DNA from: Trametes villosa
Lineage: Eukaryota; Basidiomycota; Agaricomycetes; Polyporales; Polyporaceae
Reading direction: 5' to 3'
Assembly (NCBI GenBank): GCA_002964805.2
Contig: PUDQ02000079.1
Coordinates: 372,001 to 436,000 of the forward strand
Length of the DNA: 64,000 nucleotides
Part shown: one piece after another, positions 32,694 to 43,857 of the stretch
Layout of the letters: every line of letters begins with the position of its first letter
Numbering within the stretch: position 1 is the first letter of the stretch
Notes under the pieces: model-generated
What the model was told of the DNA's origin: nothing
Database searches by the model: none
What the model saw: the letters and a program-made list of their open reading frames with translations, nothing else
Program-made: the position numbers and the translations under genes

Positions 32694-34660
32694 GTTTTCC
32701 GAGTCTTGCGCTGCCCGAGGTGTCTTCTTTGTTGCAATGGTGAGGCGAAACAAAACGATATCCGCGATGAAGGCAGACAAGCTCGAACTTGAAGCGACCG
32801 TGGCACAGAAGCTTGCACAAGCCCCCGGGAGCGCCCACACGGCACACCCGGCCCGCCCTCCCTCCAGGACCGGTGCCTGGCGGGCGACACCGCCACCGAC
32901 CGATCATCTCGGTCCCGATAAATAAGCTCTCGCCCCGCCTCCCGAACGCCACGGCCGCCCAAACAAATTTAACAAATCTACATACCGCGACGTCACAGAC
33001 AGCCTCCAAGAGTCCAACTTTGCGCCTCATCATCTCTGACATCTCACCTCGCCGCGCGCACATGCGCAGCTGATATTTTCCGCTGCAACAGTCGTGACGG
33101 TCCATCTGCCGCAGGAATGCCGTTGCGACGGTCGGATCGGACGCAGGGAGCTCCGGAGAAGGAGGGCGCGGACGCACAAGGCGGGGACAAGACGCCGGCG
33201 CCGGCCCCTGGACCGGCTTTGCGCCCGGCGCCCCAAGCTGCGTAGCGTCGCAGGTGGAGGATAGCTGTCAGTGCCAGCGGCCCAGCACCACGTCAACGTT
33301 GCCATCGCTGTCAGGAAGGCGTTTGCGGGACGATAAGAGTCGAGACATGTACAAGACGCCCCGCGAGCCTGAGCGCTTGGACGGAATTGAAGGTGGACAA
33401 GCCGCGCCTCGAAAGGCCGGAAAAGAAGACGGACCTGCCGGAACAAGGCAATAAGCCGCGCGCGCACAACGCGGCCCTACTATAGAACGCGACTAGAACG
33501 TCTCGCGGGTGCACTACAAGCTCGAGATTAGCAGGGTGCGGAGACGGAGATTATGGAGAAGGCACCGTAAATTGTATAAGGCGTGCGCAGGGCGATCGGC
33601 CGCGATCGACATGCGCAGGCCACGCTTTGTGGGGCGATTTTCGGGGAGCCACTAGAGGCTAAGGCACGGTGACCAAGGGACAAGGAACGAGGGCGTCGGA
33701 GCGCAAGGCACTACTAATATTCTAAGCAATAGTCGATAAGAAGTGCAACCCTAGACAAAACACGACTTCTTCCATATCCTCACCGGTAGCGATTCTCTGG
33801 AATTTACTGTGGGTAGTAACACCATGATTCTCGACTCCCTAAAGGTCTGAGGGGCGACGGAGCAGTCGTTCGTACGGAATGCAATGTCTTGTGCCGGTTT
33901 GTGCTCGCAATGAGTATACTCTCGATCAGCTGTCGTTTCGGATGAGCCCCCAGGCCTTCTCTCCTCCTCAAAGAAATAAGCAAACTCACCAGTCAATGGA
34001 CCATCTTGCATGAATATACTGGATCTGAGCCTGAACGGACGTCTAGGCAAGTGCCCACACGCGGTGCACTGAGATCCTTTGTCGAACCGTGCCTAGGATA
34101 GCACACTGCTGACCGCGGGGACTCGGGACGTGAGGATGCATATTTGCTGTAAGGTAGGTCGTCAGACGCGTGGGCCCCAGGGTATCTACAGTAGACAATA
34201 CGCGTATCTAGCAGGGATGCGCGGTAAGACGTGCGTGCAGAGAATGTGTGGTAGGAGGATGGCGGATGCTGGATGATGTGAGGTGAGGGGGCGAACGCCG
34301 CGCGGGCGGTCCAAGAGTCCACGCGTGCATATGTCTAGGAAGATGGGGGGATGGGATGTGCGAGCATGTTAAGCACGTAGTAAATGTACGTGTAAGGCGA
34401 CAGTATATGTATGGAAAGATGATGGGGTAGTTGTACATCCCTGAGGGCCGGACCTCTATACCACAACCCGACCGGTGTCCAAACCGAACCAACCCCGGCT
34501 GACCAGCCACCAGGCCCGCTCGGCGAGCACTTCACCTCGAGCGGCCCTGGCAGTCGCCCGTGGCCGCCGCGCGTATATACAGCATGCACCGCGACGCGTC
34601 GCGTCGCACTGTGCAGGGCAAGAGAGAGAGAACCGAGAAAGCGACGTCTCCTAAGGGAGA
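32694..34660. other. 2-kb region without a supported gene
   Basis: Promoter side of HAD phosphatase 1 and 3' flank of the glutaredoxin-like gene. A TTATTTAT element lies near 32911-32925. A 41-codon plus-strand ORF (33118-33243) encodes a Pro/Ala-rich peptide with no known relatives, and I do not call it. Nothing else is recognised. Confidence 0.4.
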
Positions 34661-35658
34661 TCATAGCTTCTTGGCCTTCTTCTTGCGTGCGCCGTCAACG
34701 ACGCCACCAGCCTCTGTGATTAGGCGGTGAAGCTCGCCCTTGGCAGCCAGGTACCTGATCTCTGATGGCGTGCCCACTGTCCGGCCGCCGACGAGGAGGA
34801 TGGGGAGCTCCTGCGTCTGCGTGAGGCGGAAGAGGAGGGGCGCGAGCACGTTCTCGTCCGCTGGAAGCGCGTCAGCACGACGTCGGGCGTTAGACGTAAT
34901 TCAGGTGCCACTCACGTCGCTCGTCGACGTCCACGATCGTCGGCGCGGGGCGCAGGTACAAATCAGCGAGGATTTGCTTAATCTCTCGTGATATCGGCGA
35001 GTGGACCTGAGACAATGATGAGCGCTGCGCGAGCGTCGGGCGGCGGCGCGCCGCACGCGGGCAAGACGAAGCCACGCACCTTGGAGTAGAGCATGACCGG
35101 ATTCCGCGACCACACGTCGTGGATGACCGCCTGGAGCTCCTCCTGCGCGTGCGGGCCGCGGGTGTCGAAGTCGAGCACGAGCTGGGGGTCGATCGGGAGC
35201 GCGGGGTCGACGCTGGAGGGGATCATGTTCTGCGGCAGGCTGGCGATGAAGCTCGACACGGCCGCGAGCTCCTGCGTCTGGTTGAGCGTGATCTGCGGGC
35301 GGGTGTTGGCGGAGCTGCCCGTCGCGTTCGGCTTCCGGTGCTTGAGCGCGGCTAGCCGGAACGCCTCCGAGGGGGTCCAGCGCGAGGGGCGGGCGGCGGG
35401 GTCGTCGTGCCGTGTGCGCTCGGCGTCGAGGAAGGAGATGGGCCGGAGGGCGGGGTCGGACACGAGGAGGACGTAGACGGAGACGGCTATGAGGACGAAG
35501 AGGGCGAGGAAGGTGGTGCGGAGCCAGTACGCGCGGGGCTTGCGGGAGGAGACCATGGGCAGGTCGGCGATGTTGGGGATGGGGGTGAGGGGGGGCGAGT
35601 CGAGGGAGACATTGCGCATGTCGGGGAAGCGGGCGGAGAAGGTGCGACGGTGGGCCAT
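34661..35658 (-). CDS. Membrane-anchored glutaredoxin-like protein lacking the active-site cysteine
   Basis: Type II membrane protein with a glutaredoxin-fold C-terminus, placed like yeast Grx6/Grx7 in the secretory pathway. The ATG at 35658 is followed by about 45 cytosolic residues and one membrane segment (TFLALFVLIAVSVYVLLV). A linker holds NSxxT-like sites (NATGSSANTRP, NQTQEL). The glutaredoxin domain reads NPVMLYSKVHSPISREIKQILADL, continuing PAPTIVDVDERPDENVLAPLLFRLT and ELPILLVGGRTVGTPSEIRYLAAKGEL. The cis-Pro region and GG motif are conserved, but the CPYC/CPYS motif is replaced by SPIS, so no catalytic Cys is present. Three exons splice in phase: LYSK|VHSP with donor GTGCGT and acceptor CTCAG, and DER|PDENV. 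A basic tail (GARKKKAKKL) ends the protein. It is probably non-redox, perhaps structural or binding. Confidence 0.85.
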
Positions 35659-37071
35659 GGCCACGGAGAAACGGATTATAAGAGAAGGGGAGGAGAAAGG
35701 AGTGGCAGAGGCGTGGCCCTCGAATCGAATCCAGCAAATCGTCGCGGTCAACAAACACTCCTGCCCCGCCCAGCCCGCCCGCATTTTCACTTATCCCCCC
35801 GCCCACGTGGCCGCCCAGCCCCCATATCGGGCCATTTCCCCCGCCGCCCCCGACGCCCCTTCTCCCCGGCCGCTTGTCCTCCGCCTCCCGCTGCGCCTTG
35901 TCGCGTCTTGTTCGCCGCAGGCCGCGCCCTCCTCGCTGCGTCCGCCTTGTCGTCGACGTCAGTGCGGGAGAACGCGTGCGCCATCGCCAGCGCCAGATCT
36001 AGAACCCGCATTTAATTCTCCTGCGGTCTCGCGGTTTCTCCGCTCACATCGTCCGCGTTCTATCAAGCACACCGCGCCTTCTATCAAGCACACCGCGCCT
36101 TCCATGATGATGCAGGCGAGGCCGCACGCCCGACGCCATCTGTCCATCTGCCAGCTCCGTTCAGGCCGGCCGGGCGCCCTCATTGGCCAGCCCGAAACGC
36201 GTGTTGATTCTGCACCCGCGAAGCCGCCAATTGTATCGGCGAAGGGTGGCGCAATTGCAGACAACACGTACTTACTGTATCCCGGCCCGCGCCTCTTCAG
36301 GAACGAGCACTATAAGATAACAAGGGCAAGATCACGGGCTGAGGCACATATAACAAGGCGTACCTGACAATAACGTCGAACTTTCAGCGACGACACAGTA
36401 GGTACCCGCTTGCTCGAACACAGTTCAGGCCGGCCCGTCAAAGTCGCGCCCGCTTCGATGCAGAACAAGCATGACGCGCTCGACGGAGCTCTAGCGTCCC
36501 ACGAGGTGCGGGTTCTGTCAATAAATGACCTTCATCACGTCCACTACGCTGACTTCTTTGCCTCTCTGCCCTAGAATCATCGCCCGCGGATTTTCTAGGA
36601 GGCGCTAAGCTCGACAGGCTGCAATGCGCGCATCCGCTCCTTCAGCTTGCTCGCCTCCCGGGGAACACGTTCTCTACGCCGCTATTCAAGCTCGAAGCCG
36701 CCTCCACCGCCGTGTCCTAAATTAATGTCCCAGCGATCCAGCGACTCGAACATTGATGTCATCTTGACCTCATGCGACGCCGCCCGCGTCGACCTCTGCT
36801 TGGACAAACCGGCCCCTTCACAAAATTCCTCCGGAAAGTCGTCTGCACTTGATGGGTAAATTCGGCACGGTGTTCGACATAATATTGATGTCCCAGGCTG
36901 GAGGGATATCTGGTGACGCCGTGGGATCTCCTGACCTTTTGCAGGTACAAACTCTACCGCAGTACAGAATTCTTTCGCGACTTTCCGGCGTATCAATGGG
37001 AGGGGACCGTGAGCCGCCACACATCCGCTACAGCTGTCTTCCTTGCACTCACCGTCTACTCGCGAGGAACG
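35659..37071. other. Divergent intergenic region, glutaredoxin-like / BTB gene 3
   Basis: 1.4 kb between two divergent starts. It contains the 21-bp tandem duplication listed separately. Reading frames on both strands look non-coding. Confidence 0.45.
36059..36100 (+). repeat. Perfect 21-bp tandem duplication
   Basis: Two identical adjacent copies of a unit reading tctatcaagcacaccgcgcc plus t, in the glutaredoxin-like / BTB3 intergenic region. Confidence 0.9.
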
Positions 37072-38143
37072 ATGGCAGAGCCTAACGTGTCCCCACTCTT
37101 CCATCATGCAAATGCTGACATTACCATCCGCTCGTGCGATAATGTCGAGTTCCGTCTGCACAAAGTCATACTCGAGATGGCCTCGCCGATCTTCCGCGAC
37201 ATGTTCACCCTCCCGGCATCACCCTCGCATGCAGAAACTCCGCAGGTGGTCGACGTGGAAGAGAGCGCCAGAACCCTCGAGGACCTCCTCCCCTTCTGCT
37301 ACCCCATGGAGCGCTCGGAGTTCCTGCAGCTCAGCCGCCTCAGCGCTGTCTTTCACGCGGCACGCAAGTACGAGATGGCCTTCCTGGTCAACGTGCTGAA
37401 GCGCAACCTCGCGCTCTTCCTCCCCTCCGAGCCTCTTCGCGTGTACGCCATCGCGTGCTTGACAGAAGAGCCCGTTCTCGCGCGCGCCGCCGCGAAGGCG
37501 CTCCTCGACCACCCCTTTCCCCAATTCCCGTTTCCCCAGAACCCGCCCCCAGAATACGCCATTCTGTCCGCGGCGGCGCTCCAGAACGTCCATACCTACC
37601 GTGAGCGCTGCGCCGAAGCCGCGCTCGAGATCGTGCGCGACAAAAAGACGATGCTCGAGAGGCCCGGCGGCAGCGCGGTGGCCATGTCCCGCAAGGGCAA
37701 CGCGGACGCCTCGGGCTCGTGGGTGTGGTTCGACTGCCGGGCGTGCTCGCCTGGCTCTATGATGATCGAGCTGTCGAACAACGCGACGGGCCGCTGGGGC
37801 GAGCTCCGGCCCCGCGCGTGGTGGGAGAAATATCTCGCCCTGGTTGTACGGCAGCTGGCTCTGCGCCCCCTTGGGGCTACGGTTACTGAGCCCCAGCTGC
37901 TGCGGGCGACTGTCGCGGAGGCTGCGGCGTGCACAAAGTGCGGGCCGAAGGGCGCGCAGCACTTGTATCAGTATGCGGAGGGGATGGCGAAAAGGATTGA
38001 CGAGGCTACCTCCAAGGTGCGAGTCGAGTGCTTTGGTGCGTTTATCCGTTGCAGGCTGGCATGAACAAAATCTGCAGATCGAGATTGAGCTCCCGTTCCG
38101 AGAGTCCACGTCCCCTGCCCAGCTGGTGGAACCCGAGGAGTAG
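37072..38143 (+). CDS. BTB/POZ domain protein, paralog 3
   Basis: Third paralog of the local BTB family. The ATG at 37072 (MAEPNVSPLFHHANADITIR) leads into the BTB domain (SCDNVEFRLHKVILEMASPIFRDMFTLP) and DLLPFCYPMERSEF. Shared family segments follow: EPLRVYAIACLTEEPVLARAAA, the FDCRAC/WWEKYLALVVRQL region, the Cys pair AAACTKCGPKGAQHL and the RIDEATSK helix. One intron of 61 nt (38017-38077, GTGCGA...TCTGCAG) joins SK to IEIELPFRESTS, and the stop TAG is at 38141-38143. Unlike paralogs 1 and 2, this intron is not a multiple of three, so it must be spliced. It is on the opposite strand to paralogs 1 and 2, 7-8 kb away, so the family is dispersed rather than a simple tandem. Confidence 0.88.
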
Positions 38144-38506
38144 ACGGCCGGGGCCTTACGTCGGTGGGGAACTTGCAAGACTCTGGTCGGAAAGGCCTCC
38201 TGTAAGGTACTGTGCGGGATTACGCAAAATCCTGTGGACGTTTACCGCACCTGTCGAGAAGGTATAAATACATGGGGCACATCTTGCCTTGGGCGTGGTG
38301 ACGCCGCGGCCAAGGAGCTGTGCTGGCAGCCTGTCGGCACGGTTCTCAGCACGTTCACTGCGGCAGAACAGTGCGCAGTGACGCACTTCCAAAATCTTGA
38401 GCACCCTCTCATTCGTGGTATTCGGAAGGACGCCACCAAGCTGGCGGTAAAGCTTGTGCATGATGTACGTCCACCGCAGTTGGTCACTTCCTGTCTGTCG
38501 TGCTGA

Positions 38507-38843
38507 CGGGGTTACCCTCCAGCCTGTGCGAAGCGTCTGAAACTGATTCTTTCCGTTCAATTATCTGCGGTTCTTCCTACTGTGGTACCAATCTTGCGCG
38601 CGTTACGCGTGAGCTATACATACTGTGCGCCGCTCGCGCTGGGCGATATGCTGGACTTCAGTAAGGCCATCGGGGGGAGAATCGAGGCAGCGATATCGAA
38701 GGTGAATACTTTCTTCGCGCATGTAGTACGAGGTCGCTGTTGACTAGCAATCTCAGGTCGCGCTTGAGCTTCCGTTTGAGATACCCAGGACGAGACAGCC
38801 ACAAGTTCCCTTTGATTTTTTGGTGGATTTCACAGACGCATAG
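38507..38843 (+). pseudogene. C-terminal relic of a fourth BTB-family gene
   Basis: The plus frame encodes VVPILRALRVSYTYCAPLAL, then GDMLDFSKAIGGRIEAAISK, an intron (GTGAAT...AATCTCAG, containing a TTGACTAG branch-like site), then VALELPFEIPRTRQP and a stop at 38841-38843. This matches the C-termini of BTB paralogs 2 and 3 (SRALEGAARCSLCAPVAWKDLL...RIDEAVSQ; terminal V/I-x-V/I-x-LPF) including intron position. No BTB domain is found upstream: the frame closes at a TGA just before 38507 and the preceding 360 bp give no homologous segment. It is therefore a truncated copy. A TATA-like ggtataaatac at about 38260-38270 lies upstream, but no start is evident. Confidence 0.7.
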
Positions 38844-39338
38844 AATTCCTGCTACATACAGTAGCTCAGGTTTACGCTCCCAGACCTATGATAGCGCCCT
38901 GGTTTGAACGCCACTCACACTTCTCAAGGCACCTACGCACTTGCAACTTCGTCGTGACATTAATGATCACTGAATCAAAATCGTTCTGAGTCTGGACGTT
39001 GACTTGTGGATCTGTGTTGCGTTAGTGTTGCGTTGGTTTGGCATATAAGTATACACTGGGGGTCCGGATGATCTATGATAAGACTAGTGTATTCGAACCT
39101 TCTGACGGAGCACGATGTGTACGCACGATTAAAATCAATCGCAACATCCGGGGAATGAGCGCTGAGCGGTGGGAGTCTTTCGACAACATCAATCCCGGGC
39201 CTTCTTTGTACGTGATTGATGGGCCGGCGATATCATACTTACCACAGGATGTCTCCTGTGGCCCGGCGCGGTTGCAGCGACAGCGGTCAGTAACATACCA
39301 CGAGCACACTGTTCACCTCACCGCCTCCTTCACTCACG
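38844..39338. other. Intergenic region before HAD phosphatase 2
   Basis: A TATA-like catataagtat at about 39042-39052 lies near 290 bp upstream of the next ATG. I see no coding signal. Confidence 0.4.
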
Positions 39339-39998
39339 ATGCATATGGCCGATATGGAGAGCCCCGCCGAGTATCGCACCCTCATCCTCGACCTCGGAGA
39401 CGTGCTCTTCACCTGGTCCGCGGAGACGCGCACCTCGATCGCCCCGCGGCTGCTCAAAGACATCATGAACGGCCCGACCTGGCGCGAGTACGAGCGCGGC
39501 CGGCTCTCGCAGGCGGAGTGCTACGAGCGCGTCGGGCGCGAGTTCGCCGTCGAGCCGGCAGTCGTCGACGACGCGTTCAAGCAGGCGCGGGAGTCGCTGC
39601 GCCCGAACGAGGACCTGCTCGCGCTCGTGCGCGAGCTCAAGGCGCAGTTCCGCGGGCAGCTGCGCGTGTTCGCGCTCTCGAACATCTCGCTTCCCGACTA
39701 CGAGTACGTGATCACGCTCCCGACGGACTGGTCGATTTTCGACCACGTCTTCGCGTCGGCCGTGCTCGGCGAGCGCAAACCAGACCTTGCGGCGTACGAG
39801 AAGGTGGTGGCGGAGACAGGCATCGACCCGGCGACGGCGGTGTTCGTAGACGACAAGCTGGAGAACGTGGAGGCGGCGCGGTCGCTGGGCATCCACGGGA
39901 TCGTCTTCGACAAGCAGGAGGGGGTGTTCGCGGCGTTGCGGAAGGCTTTCGGGGATCGGGTGCAGCAGATTCAGGAGAAGGTGGAGAGTAAAGATTGA
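39339..39998 (+). CDS. HAD-superfamily hydrolase, subfamily IA (YihX-like)
   Basis: Intronless 219-residue protein. Two closely spaced ATGs (39339 and 39345) both give MADMESPAEYRTLILDLGDVLFTW. Motif I is D-L-G-D-V: the nucleophile Asp is present, but the usual acid two residues later is Gly with an Asp one step further, as in YihX-type and epoxide-hydrolase N-terminal HADs. Motif II is LRVFALSNIS, the Lys is in LGERKPDLAAYEKVV, and motif IV is TAVFVDDKLENVEAARSLGIHGIVF. Bacterial relatives dephosphorylate sugar phosphates; the substrate here is unknown. It is convergent with the TAP-like hydrolase. It is more GC-rich in third positions than the helicase at the right edge, in line with a resident gene. 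Confidence 0.85.
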   Translation: MHMADMESPAEYRTLILDLGDVLFTWSAETRTSIAPRLLKDIMNGPTWREYERGRLSQAECYERVGREFAVEPAVVDDAFKQARESLRPNEDLLALVRELKAQFRGQLRVFALSNISLPDYEYVITLPTDWSIFDHVFASAVLGERKPDLAAYEKVVAETGIDPATAVFVDDKLENVEAARSLGIHGIVFDKQEGVFAALRKAFGDRVQQIQEKVESKD

Positions 39999-40319
39999 AT
40001 ATTGAAGAGTAGAATTCGCGCCGAGCCAGCAGTTTGGGCGGGGCGGGGATCTGGACCGACACACTCGTGGACCGGATCGGGATGTACTAGTAGGATCGGG
40101 ATCAGTCCAGGTTACAGGTTCAATGTTATTGTATGAGCGCAGCAAACAGTGCGACGATTCATGCATTGAGCGCCATGACGGATTCAACAATCAGGTCTCG
40201 TAACGACTACGGGACGAACGTGCATTAGTACTAGTACTCAGAGTTCCTACGACGTGGGGTATGCAGCGTTGACGGGACGCCGATACCGATGAGACCTGTG
40301 GACCAAATGATGTCGCGCC
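39999..40319. other. Convergent 3' region
   Basis: 3' flanks of HAD phosphatase 2 and the TAP-like hydrolase. No other feature is seen. Confidence 0.45.
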
Positions 40320-42760
40320 TTACGCCGTACCGGCACCGTCGGGCAAGGCAGCCATGACTCCTTGGATGGTAACGTTGGGGAAGATTTCGAAGTCGAGGTC
40401 CACCTCGCAAACCTGGTCGTTGTCCTCAGGAAGCTGTGCCGCCGAAGTTCAGTGTACACCGATGTGAAGGTTATCTGGAGAACATACCGTTCCGTTGGTC
40501 ATGTACGCGCGAATGACGCTGTCCATGCATTGGGAGGGCGCGGCTTCCGAAGTGTGCTGCCAAGACGCGCCAATAATCAGCGCGAGTAGTGAGGGTGTAA
40601 TGCTCTGTTGAACGTACCCCGAAGGTGTTGAGCCGGACCAAGGCCGCCTGGTTACCGAGGGTTTCCGTCAGGTTCTTAGCGGAAGAGAAAGGCGTCGCCG
40701 GGTCGAACTGCGCCCCCCTCAATCAGCATTGTTGTACACCGACGGATAGTGCTGGGGCAGCCTACCGTGTTCCCTATGACAAGGACCCGGTTCGCGAGCG
40801 TGTTGTTGAACGGGCCTTGGTACCGCTCCACGGCGCGGACCGGCCAAGTGGAGCAGTAGTACGAGGCAAACGGCCAGGCTGACGCGACTGCGAGTGAGGC
40901 GCAGTCAGCACCCGACCAACAAAATACCTCAGTATGACAGGGCGGCAGCTTACACATGTGCGAGATGTTCTGAGACGCCCCGATGATGTGTTCGAACACC
41001 TCCATCATGGTCGTGTTGGTGAGGTCGGCGCTGTCAGCGCACATGATCGCTTGGGTGCTGTAGGACACAGTCTCCAGCTCGTCGCGCTTCCCCAGCCTGC
41101 GCATAGCAGAAAGTCAGCGGACAATATGACGGGGCGGAAAAGGGCGGCTTACATTGAGCGAGCGACGGATACGCTGGTAGTGGTATTTGAGGATGCACCC
41201 TCTGTCTCCTGCTGCACGCCTTGGGCGAACATGGGGTACACGACGTTCGCAGCCTCCGCCCAGTTGGATGGGAAGTAAACCACCGAGCGCAGCGCCGCTA
41301 CATGACATACACGCGTCAGATATGCACTGACGGTCTGGCAACATTGCACTCACCGCGCATTACGCCCGAGGTCACCGGCACAGAACCGTTCGTCGCGAGC
41401 GTCACATCATGTGCGGCCTGAAGCAACGACTGGATGTTGCCGTTCACTTCGGAGGGGGTCTGCCCTGCGGCGGCGATTGAGCAGAGCTCAGGACCTGCGA
41501 GGGCGCATGCCGTGTAGAAGCCCTCGTAGGCGCGGTCGTCGTCTACGAGTAGTCTGGACCATGCCTATTGTACAAGGTAAGCGGCGGGATTGGGAAGAGG
41601 ATCTAAGTGGCTTACCAGTGCAGCCTCCTCGGTGGAGAACAGAACCGGATCCAGGACACCATCTACAATGACGCGCCCGACCCGCTGCATCGTCCATCAT
41701 GAGAGTTAAACGTGGTCAAGATATCAATAAGCACATACATCGGGGAACACTGGTAAAGGGAATCAGTAACAGCTAGGCTATGTGTAGCGCGGTCGACTCA
41801 CTGTTCAAGAACCAAGCACCAAGGAGGGTGCCGTACGACTGGCCCCAGTAGTTGACCGGCGCGCCGGCTCCATCCAGCGCATCCGCCATCGCCACCATGT
41901 CGCGGACTGTCGCGGCAGTGCCGATGTACTGCAAGAACTGCCCGTCCGTATGGTTCAGGCACCGCTGGCCGAGCTCTTCGTACTTCGCCTGCATGAGCGG
42001 CGCCTGGGACAGCAGCAGGTCGATGTCCGTCTGGTTGGTGAAGTTACCCGTCATCTCGATGCCGTTGATCTCAATAGTGCCGTCCCAGAAGGTGTTGTAC
42101 TCTTCGACGCTGTCGAAACAGTGGACGTCTCCCGGGCTAGAGTAAATTGTAAGCGACCAGGGAGCTTAGACTGATGGGATGAAGGTGATATGGGACGTAC
42201 ACCGTGAGTGAACCGACACCGCGCGGATCCCAGCTGACGATGTCGTACTCGCCGCCGGTGCGGTTGAGCTTCTGAGCGCTCGTGTCGTTCATTGTCTGGA
42301 GCCCTGACACTCCGGGACCGCCTGAACACGAAGTAGGAAGCAACAGCTTAGTATGGGCCTACTCAGTCTGGCGAGTACAAACCTATCGTTACATACCTGG
42401 GTTGAGAAACAGCGTGCCACGACGTGTTGAGGTAGCGTTGGCCTTGATGACAGCCAGTCTCGCAGTCCCAACAGACGTGTTGTGGTAGTCCAAGGGCACC
42501 TCGAAGAAGCCGCAGGATAGAGCAGGATCAAGAGCTAAAGCCGCATCGCAGGGACCCCATTGGATGGAGGCAGATGAAATGGACGAGTTAGTGGCGTTCT
42601 ACGAGAGCAATGAAGATGCGTTATTAGGGATGTCCATCGAGAGGGATGGCTGCTGTACACGCACGTCTTGACGTTCGGCGACCCTGCTGTATTGCAAAGA
42701 CCTTCCGCTAGCCAAGCCAAAGAGGGAAACCGCGAGCACCGGAAGCGTCGTGGACAGCAT
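40320..42760 (-). CDS. Secreted TAP-like alpha/beta hydrolase (peptidase S33 family)
   Basis: Probable extracellular tripeptidyl-aminopeptidase-like hydrolase of the S33 family. The ATG at 42760 opens a signal peptide (MLSTTLPVLAVSLFGLASG). After the first intron come SIQWGPCDAALA and CGFFEVPLDYHN, then NP-GGPGVSGL (oxyanion region) and YDIVSWDPRGVGSLT. The nucleophile elbow is NYWGQSYGTLLGAWFLN (Ser in GQSYG). A C-terminal TAP domain follows: YYCSTWPVRAVERYQGPF, NRVLVIGNT, then the last exon from AQLPEDNDQVCEVDL to a TAA at 40320-40322. Many N-glycosylation sites (NHT, NQT, NATS) fit secretion. More than ten exons are split by short introns. A GATAAAAGG on minus, about 65 bp upstream, may be the TATA element. 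It diverges from muskelin. Confidence 0.88.
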
Positions 42761-43857
42761 AGAATGCGTTTGCGGGATGTGGGTCGAGTTCGGGGATGTC
42801 AGTATTGGGTACCCACGAACCGTCTTCCTTTTATCCTCTCCCGCTGTGGCAACCTCAAGTCAGATTCCGCGCGCCGTCGACGGCTCCCGACGGCCGCAAA
42901 GTGTTCGGCAGAGGCGCTGCGGGTAATCCCCGCAGCGGCGAGGGCGTGAGCGAGCAAAGGATCGATCGGTTGACCGCGTGTAGAGAGCGCCTACGCGCTG
43001 CGTAGCTGTGCACTGTGGACCGTGGTTTCACAAGGCTTGCGACGATTCATCGCGTATGTGGTACAGTCGTCGCGAGACGGCACTGCGGCGCGCAGCATTC
43101 AATCGTTAACGTAGCAACCGAAGTATCTTTATTCTCTCTACAATCGTCAGCAGTATTCGACGGGAGTTTGACTTCACGCAGTCTGCGTATCTGCTCACCA
43201 GTACATATATCGAACGTCGATCCCTGTCAAATCGAGTGGGGCCGTGCAGAAATAAGTACTGCCCCTACGTCCTCACCATCGGCCGTTACCTGTCATGTGG
43301 GAGATGCCTTTAGCGGTGGCAGAAAGAAGACGAGTCTATATTGCTTTTGCGAGGCGCTCTAAAGGCCGTCGTCAACGTGCTGCTAGAGCTGAAATCGCGC
43401 AGTAACTTGTCTTGTCATCCTGTTAACCGCAAGCTGTGCTGAATCGTAAGCAAATTGCGCGTGGACGAGCGAAAGCAAGAGGTGAGTTGTGCCTGCGAGA
43501 TCCTGCAGGCGAGTGATGGCAGTGCACGGCAGCTGCGGCTCGGCGCGAGCTCCGGTCATTTCTGGACGTAAGCCGCCACAAATGCGTCCTCACCACGGCC
43601 GCGGTGCATGCCGCACACACACTGCAATCGCTGCATATTAATGCGGGCGTCGCAGCGTGGAGGACGGACGGAAGTGGTGAAGGGCTCGGCTGAGTGACAA
43701 AGCGGGTTCACGAAGAGAAGACACACCCAAACATGGTGGCGTGCGCGTTTCGGCGGCTATATTCCCCCAGCGACCCTTCCGCGAACCGCCACCACCGACA
43801 CTAGTCCAGGCCCACCGTATTCACACCACTGCGATCACGCCGAGGACGGGCGCAGCC
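42761..43857. other. Divergent intergenic region, TAP-like hydrolase / muskelin
   Basis: 1.1 kb holding both promoters. Apart from the ATAAAAGG element near 42826-42834 I see no feature. Confidence 0.45.

Noticed and set aside
33118..33243. 41-codon Pro/Ala-rich ORF on plus
   Set aside because: Has an ATG and stop but no known relatives or promoter signal; cannot be told from chance.
38150..38506. Extension of the BTB relic upstream
   Set aside because: Three frames of the 360 bp before 38507 gave no segment matching the BTB paralogs.
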